From Nanobdellota archaeon (lineage in GTDB: Archaea; Nanobdellota; Nanobdellia; SCGC-AAA011-G17; GW2011-AR17), in assembly GCA_030018575.1 (NCBI GenBank), contig JASEIA010000064.1, positions 1 through 8,795 on the forward strand: a stretch of DNA of 8,795 nucleotides. The letters run 5' to 3'. A program made the position numbers and the translations under genes. The notes under the pieces were generated by a model. It was given only the letters and a program-made list of their open reading frames with translations. It was not told where the DNA came from and made no database searches. This document shows, one piece after another, positions 6,038 to 8,795 of this stretch; position 1 is the stretch's first letter; every line of letters begins with the position of its first letter.

Positions 6038-6070
6038 AAGCGTATCTAAAACATTAATCACGAGGAAAGA

Positions 6071-6718
6071 ATGCTAATCTCCGAAAAACTAAACACGCTA
6101 ATTCGTATTCTGTTGTCAGATCATTTCCATAATAAGCGGGTATCAACAGTTTCAGAATTAGCTAAAGGAGTAAATATTACATATGCAATGACAAAACGAT
6201 TATTAATAAAATTAGAAAAAAGCAGCTATATTTCAATAAGGGTTAATGTCAGATTGATAAACCCGCTGAGGCTGATGAAAGCATGGGGCTATACTTACTC
6301 ATTAAAAGAGATAGAAACAGCAGAATTTATGTCCGCTGAAAGACCGCAATATTCTATATTAAAAATTGCCAACTGGGCAAGGGCAGAGGGGATTACATGT
6401 GCATTTACATTATTCTCCGCAACAGAGCATATCCGCCCATATGTTTCACCTTCAAATACACATGTCTATGTATTAAAAGAAGACTTGCCTAAGTGGCAGG
6501 AGTTTTTCAGAAAAGAGAATATACTTCCGGCGGAAAAGGAAGGCAATATTGTCTGTTTATTAGTAGACAAAGATTATTTTTATGGCGTTGAAGATGTTAG
6601 AGGAATAAGCATTATTTCAATCCCGCAATTATATGCCGATTTAATTGCATATGGGGGGCGAGGAGAAGATGCTGCCCAAGAATTATTAAAAGCGGTGGGG
6701 GAAAAAATAAATGTATGA
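6071..6718 (+). CDS. AbiEi-like antitoxin / winged-helix transcriptional regulator
   Basis: Residues about 1-65 form a winged helix (STVSELAKGVNITYAMTKRL, then LIKLEKSSYI and a wing). The C-terminal part carries the AbiEi-family pattern: FTLFSATEHIRPYVSPSNTH (113-132), VYVLKEDLPKWQEFF, then the signature IPQLYADLIAYGGRGEDAAQ (184-203), where the aromatic-Asp-Leu and GGRG.E.A elements recur in AbiEi proteins. It is about the usual length (roughly 200-300 aa). AbiEi represses its operon and counters the AbiEii nucleotidyltransferase without direct protein contact (type IV system). It is followed by that partner with an 8-bp overlap. The start is supported by TATA spacing and GAGG. Moderate-to-good confidence in the family; function is by homology. 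Confidence 0.75.
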   Translation: MLISEKLNTLIRILLSDHFHNKRVSTVSELAKGVNITYAMTKRLLIKLEKSSYISIRVNVRLINPLRLMKAWGYTYSLKEIETAEFMSAERPQYSILKIANWARAEGITCAFTLFSATEHIRPYVSPSNTHVYVLKEDLPKWQEFFRKENILPAEKEGNIVCLLVDKDYFYGVEDVRGISIISIPQLYADLIAYGGRGEDAAQELLKAVGEKINV

Positions 6719-7433
6719 TCCTTTAGAAACAGATTTATCTTTAAATGAGCTAAAAGCATTATTCCATGAAAGCAGGGGCATTCCCATCGCCCTTATTGGC
6801 GGATGGGCATCTTATTTTTATGTTAATGAGAATTATAGGAGAGCATTTGGAAAAGATTATATGGGCTCGAGAGATATTGACATCTTTTTTGAGTCAGCAA
6901 GTGAAGCAAATTTTGCCAAAGCAGTTTATTCAAGAGGATTTACTAAGAATGGACTTAAATTTAGATATGAAAAGATATATGACAGGCAAACAAAAACATT
7001 TATTACGCAAGAACAAGCCAAAAAGAAGCCTATTTTCGATTTAATCTATATATTTTTAGATTTATTCTCTAATCAAGAAACAAAAGAATTAGGCAGCTGG
7101 TGGGACTTAGAGCCTTTAAAAAAAGTTTCATTTTTAAAAGTGGATAATTTTATGCTTGTTGGCATTGACACTTTAATAGCTTTGAAAAGCACAGCCTTAT
7201 TTGCCCGTGATAAGGCAGACAAAGAGAATAAAGATGCATGCGATTTATATGCCTTAATAAAATACAGCGGTAAACCGATACAGCCTACAGAACTGTTAAA
7301 AAAAGCCATGGAAAAGTTATTATCACGAAATGATCTTATTTATGCAATATCTGAGCATGTATTATTAGATCCCAGTAAAGAAGGAATAGTGAATTTTACC
7401 TTGAGAGAAAAATTAAAAGAGATATTTAGATAA
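6711..7433 (+). CDS. AbiEii-like nucleotidyltransferase (predicted toxin)
   Basis: This is a nucleotidyltransferase-fold protein of the AbiEii/AbiGii type. ALIGGWASYF (27-36) is the GG(W)A motif, and GSRDIDIFFE (52-61) carries the two metal-binding aspartates D55 and D57. D110 in IFDLIYIF is a candidate third acid. LIALKSTALFARDKADKENK then DACDLYALI (155-183) supplies K159, R166, K174-D175 and D178, matching the C-terminal K...R...KD..D set of this family. Such toxins transfer nucleotides to tRNA or other targets and cause growth arrest or abortive infection. At 240 aa it is compact compared with bacterial AbiEii (about 300). GGTGGGGG at 6694-6701 is its ribosome site inside the antitoxin gene, and the 8-bp overlap implies coupled translation. 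Confidence 0.78.
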   Translation: MYDPLETDLSLNELKALFHESRGIPIALIGGWASYFYVNENYRRAFGKDYMGSRDIDIFFESASEANFAKAVYSRGFTKNGLKFRYEKIYDRQTKTFITQEQAKKKPIFDLIYIFLDLFSNQETKELGSWWDLEPLKKVSFLKVDNFMLVGIDTLIALKSTALFARDKADKENKDACDLYALIKYSGKPIQPTELLKKAMEKLLSRNDLIYAISEHVLLDPSKEGIVNFTLREKLKEIFR

Positions 7434-7441
7434 GATTATAG

Positions 7442-7477
7442 CAGAGATTCAGGCAGGAATTTCCAACATATCCGAAA
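7442..7477. repeat. 36-bp dispersed direct repeat, copy 2
   Basis: This is the second copy of the element at 183-218: 23 identical bases, seven unlike bases, then CCGAAA. It lies eight bases after the AbiEii-like stop. The hairpin at 7473-7493 begins inside its last bases. Confidence 0.7.
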
Positions 7478-7493
7478 ATGTTCCGCATTTTCG
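7473..7493 (+). terminator. 8-bp hairpin after the AbiE-like operon
   Basis: CGAAAATG (7473-7480) pairs perfectly with CATTTTCG (7486-7493) around the five-base loop TTCCG. It could stabilise or end the operon mRNA, or be the folded tip of a mobile repeat, since it overlaps repeat copy 2. No T-run follows. Confidence 0.4.
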
Positions 7494-7549
7494 AATATAA
7501 AGCCACAGCAAGCCATGAGGCATTAAGCCCTGTTCAAGCAACAAATTAT

Positions 7550-7622
7550 CACTAAAGTGCTATAAATCCTACACTTTAGTGCAAAAGTATATAAATAACT
7601 ATAACTAATATACACTTAAGTG
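7550..7622. promoter_or_regulatory. Triple CACTWWAGTG operator cluster with TATA boxes
   Basis: Three copies of one 10-bp near-palindrome: CACTAAAGTG (7550-7559), CACTTTAGTG (7572-7581, exact inverse of the first) and CACTTAAGTG (7613-7622, itself fully palindromic). Start-to-start distances are 22 and 41 bp, close to two and four helical turns, so all face the same side of the helix. Between copies 1 and 2 lies CTATAAAT (7560-7567); between copies 2 and 3 lies TATATAAAT (7588-7596), the likely main TATA box. Copy 3 covers the predicted start near 7617. This is strong evidence for a specific repressor, most simply the winged-helix protein encoded downstream. Confidence 0.68.
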
Positions 7623-7628
7623 ATATAT

Positions 7629-7718
7629 ATGAAAAACCAGCTTCCTGCAACAGAAAGGGAAAATTACATCAGCTTTCACGAAACAGCATACAAGGAGGAC
7701 ATAAGGCATGCTGATTGA
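7629..7718 (+). CDS. 29-aa small ORF overlapping the HTH/nucleotidyltransferase start
   Basis: ATG at 7629 opens MKNQLPATERENYISFHET then AYKEDIRHAD and stops with TGA at 7716-7718, overlapping the next gene's ATG (7708) by 11 bp in another frame. The predicted transcript start (about 7617) leaves only about 12 nt of leader, so translation would be near-leaderless. The next gene's strong ribosome site (7692-7698) lies inside this ORF, consistent with translational coupling. The peptide looks like a helical, charged small protein. No family recognised. An alternative is that it once formed the N-terminus of the downstream protein before a frameshift. Confidence 0.45.
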   Translation: MKNQLPATERENYISFHETAYKEDIRHAD

Positions 7719-8298
7719 CGTGTGCATGGGAAACAGGACTTCATGGAAAATACTCCTGCTTATGTCAGAAGCGCCGGGGAAAGCGCTTTCAAAAAGAGAC
7801 GTGCAAAGGCACACAAGTATAGGCAGCAAGGCGCTTTTAAAGTTTATCCTACTGTTAAAAAAGTTTGATGTAATAACAGAAACGCAGTCCGGGAAAAGGC
7901 TATTTTACAGGCTGAACATGGCAAACCCCTCTGTTCCCGCCTTATTGTCCGTGATAGCCGCGGAAAAAGAGCAGCTTAATGCGGTCTATTTTGGCTCAGC
8001 CCTTGTATTGAGGGAATTTGTTTACGGGCTTACAAATGCAGGCATTGAGAATATTTCAAAAGTCATTCTCTTTGGCAGCGTGGCAAAGCATACTGCATCT
8101 GTTGATTCAGACATTGATGTTGCAGTCATTACAAAAGAGAAGAATCCCAGGCTGGAGGCAGATGTATCAGTCTTATGCGGCGGGATTCACGAGAGGTTTA
8201 AGAGGGAAATACAGCCTCATTTTTTTACGGAAGAAGAATTCAGCGCAAAAACAAAGCTTGCCGGGGAAATCCGCAAAGACGGCGTTATTCTTATGTGA
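7708..8298 (+). CDS. Winged-helix / MNT-type nucleotidyltransferase fusion
   Basis: Residues about 8-70 form a winged helix (NRTSWKILLLMSEAPGKALS, then KRDVQRHTSIGSKALLKFI, wing TETQSGKRLFYRLN). Residues about 100-196 form a minimal nucleotidyltransferase: LFGS (121-124), then SDIDVAVI with D135 and D137 as metal ligands, and E167 in REIQPHFF as the likely third acid. The DNA-binding domain suggests autoregulation through the CACTWWAGTG cluster. MNT domains often pair with HEPN toxins, acting as antitoxin by nucleotide transfer; no HEPN gene follows here, and an insertion sequence starts 85 bp downstream. AAGGAGG (7692-7698), nine bases before the ATG, fixes the start. The composition is a little more GC-rich than the AbiE operon. 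Confidence 0.78.
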   Translation: MLIDVCMGNRTSWKILLLMSEAPGKALSKRDVQRHTSIGSKALLKFILLLKKFDVITETQSGKRLFYRLNMANPSVPALLSVIAAEKEQLNAVYFGSALVLREFVYGLTNAGIENISKVILFGSVAKHTASVDSDIDVAVITKEKNPRLEADVSVLCGGIHERFKREIQPHFFTEEEFSAKTKLAGEIRKDGVILM

Positions 8299-8339
8299 GC
8301 GCTTGGCTTTATGTTTGCCATATCCGGGCTTTGGGCAGC

Positions 8340-8376
8340 GCGGCAGGATAACAGCCATTCTTACCGCCCCTGCCGC
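8340..8376. repeat. GC-rich 8-bp inverted repeat between the nucleotidyltransferase gene and the IS
   Basis: GCGGCAGG (8340-8347) and CCTGCCGC (8369-8376) are perfect inverted arms separated by 21 bases. It could be a bidirectional terminator between two convergent genes, or a subterminal feature of the insertion sequence. The exact IS end cannot be placed, because the other end is outside the window. Confidence 0.4.
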
Positions 8377-8382
8377 CTTTCC

Positions 8383-8795
8383 CTAAACTTTTGCGTTTTT
8401 AACTACCACCTCTCTGTTCAGAATTGCCTTAAACTCCTCTAACCTTTCACGCAGCATGCGAGTCACCCATCGCCACCCCTTCATCGCCGCAAGACGCATA
8501 AAACGGCAGAGTTCACCAATCGTTCTCAACGGCCTACCTACCCTCTCAGCAACGCGGCGGAGTGTGGTGTGCAGCAAGCTCAGCACGAGGACCGTGTATG
8601 CGATAAGGACGGCCAGTACTACGTTTCGCACTGCGCGTTCCTTCCGCACCTGAAAATCCTCAAACCCAACTTGCTGTTTAGCATCACGATGCCAACACTC
8701 AATCCGCCACCGGGACACGAGCAAACGCAACAATTCCCCTTGAGAACAGGTAAGATTGGTAACGTAAATCTTCTTATCATCTGGGTCATTTTCCC
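8383..8795 (-). mobile_element. DDE transposase (IS4/IS701-like), C-terminal part, cut by the window edge
   Basis: The minus-strand frame runs from the window edge to TAG at 8383-8385 (137 codons in view). KKIYVTNLT, then LVSRWRIECWHRDAKQQVGF, then FQVRKERAVRN is the last catalytic block of DDE transposases of the IS4/IS701 type. The glutamate in RWRIE (8698-8700) is the third acid of the DDE triad, and the first two aspartates would lie beyond 8795. A hydrophobic helix (VVLAVLIAYTVLVLSLL) and an Arg-rich tail follow, as usual. The frame is intact as far as seen. It faces the nucleotidyltransferase gene convergently. Composition is richer in G and C than operons A and B, consistent with separate mobility. 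Family assignment within DDE transposases is tentative. Confidence 0.8.

Larger units (their letters stand above)
5598..6070. other. Gene-poor region of about 470 bp
   Basis: No recognisable gene. It contains a TATA-like element (5679-5686), a 14-bp palindrome (5697-5710), a weak 32-aa ORF (5724-5822), an oligo-T run (5829-5835), an open minus-strand stretch without a start (5803-5970), and the control region of the AbiE-like operon (5980-6070). A second short frame, 5737-5853 on the plus strand (38 aa, starting MHAGIYLRGIPLKTVEIRV), overlaps the first. I could not tell which frame, if any, was ever translated. No tRNA or rRNA was seen. Confidence 0.6.

Noticed and set aside
183..7477. The repeats as attL/attR of an integrated element
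   Set aside because: No integrase, tRNA or replication gene lies between them, so site-specific integration is not supported; kept only as a dispersed repeat.
8018..8386. 122-aa plus-strand ORF overlapping the nucleotidyltransferase
   Set aside because: It is a shifted frame across the GS/DxD motifs and has no recognisable domain.
1..8795. CRISPR array, tRNA, rRNA or known riboswitch
   Set aside because: I saw no regularly spaced repeats, cloverleaf patterns or conserved riboswitch cores in the intergenic regions.

Overview
The window looks like an archaeal accessory region. It has TATA/BRE-type promoters (for example TTTATATA at 324-331), genes for archaeal-type regulators (a TrmB family protein and a short AbrB-PhoU protein), tightly packed operons with Shine-Dalgarno sites, and mostly AT-rich coding sequence. 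The protein styles would fit a DPANN or Euryarchaeota metagenome contig, but the sequence alone does not fix the lineage.

Left edge (1-189, minus strand): the C-terminal part of an IS200/IS605-type Y1 transposase (TnpA), with the expected tyrosine but no HUH part. A 36-bp repeat (183-218) abuts it and recurs at 7442-7477, so two copies bracket about 7.2 kb.

Operon A (promoter about 324, genes 373-4842): four genes with gaps of 1 nt or small overlaps. They encode an unreported 39-aa peptide (373-492), a calcineurin-like metallophosphatase with an unfamiliar N-terminal region (494-2038), an unusual fusion of a lactate/malate-dehydrogenase-like domain with a Hanks-type Ser/Thr protein kinase (2031-4070), and a TrmB-family regulator (4072-4842). 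The likely logic is a reversible phosphorylation module: a kinase carrying a NAD/2-oxoacid-binding domain, its opposing phosphatase, and a transcriptional output or autoregulator. This is the best candidate in the window for an undescribed system.

Middle (4843-6070): a GC-richer AbrB-PhoU-like regulator (4974-5597) behind a 21-bp dyad, a TATA box and a leader hairpin that touches the Shine-Dalgarno. A gene-poor stretch of about 470 bp follows. It holds a 14-bp palindrome, possible micro-ORFs and a possible degraded minus-strand coding remnant.

Operon B (6071-7433): an AbiEi-like winged-helix antitoxin and an AbiEii-like nucleotidyltransferase, overlapping by 8 bp. This is a type IV toxin-antitoxin-like module, preceded by an AT-rich array of TAGTATA half-sites.

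Operon C (7629-8298): a 29-aa ORF overlaps the start of a winged-helix/nucleotidyltransferase (MNT-type) protein. Its promoter carries three copies of CACTWWAGTG, spaced by about two and four helical turns.

Right edge (8383-8795, minus strand): the C-terminal part of a DDE transposase (IS4/IS701-like), cut by the window end. Mobile-element fragments at both ends, two nucleotidyltransferase/HTH modules and uneven base composition all suggest a defence or mobile island.
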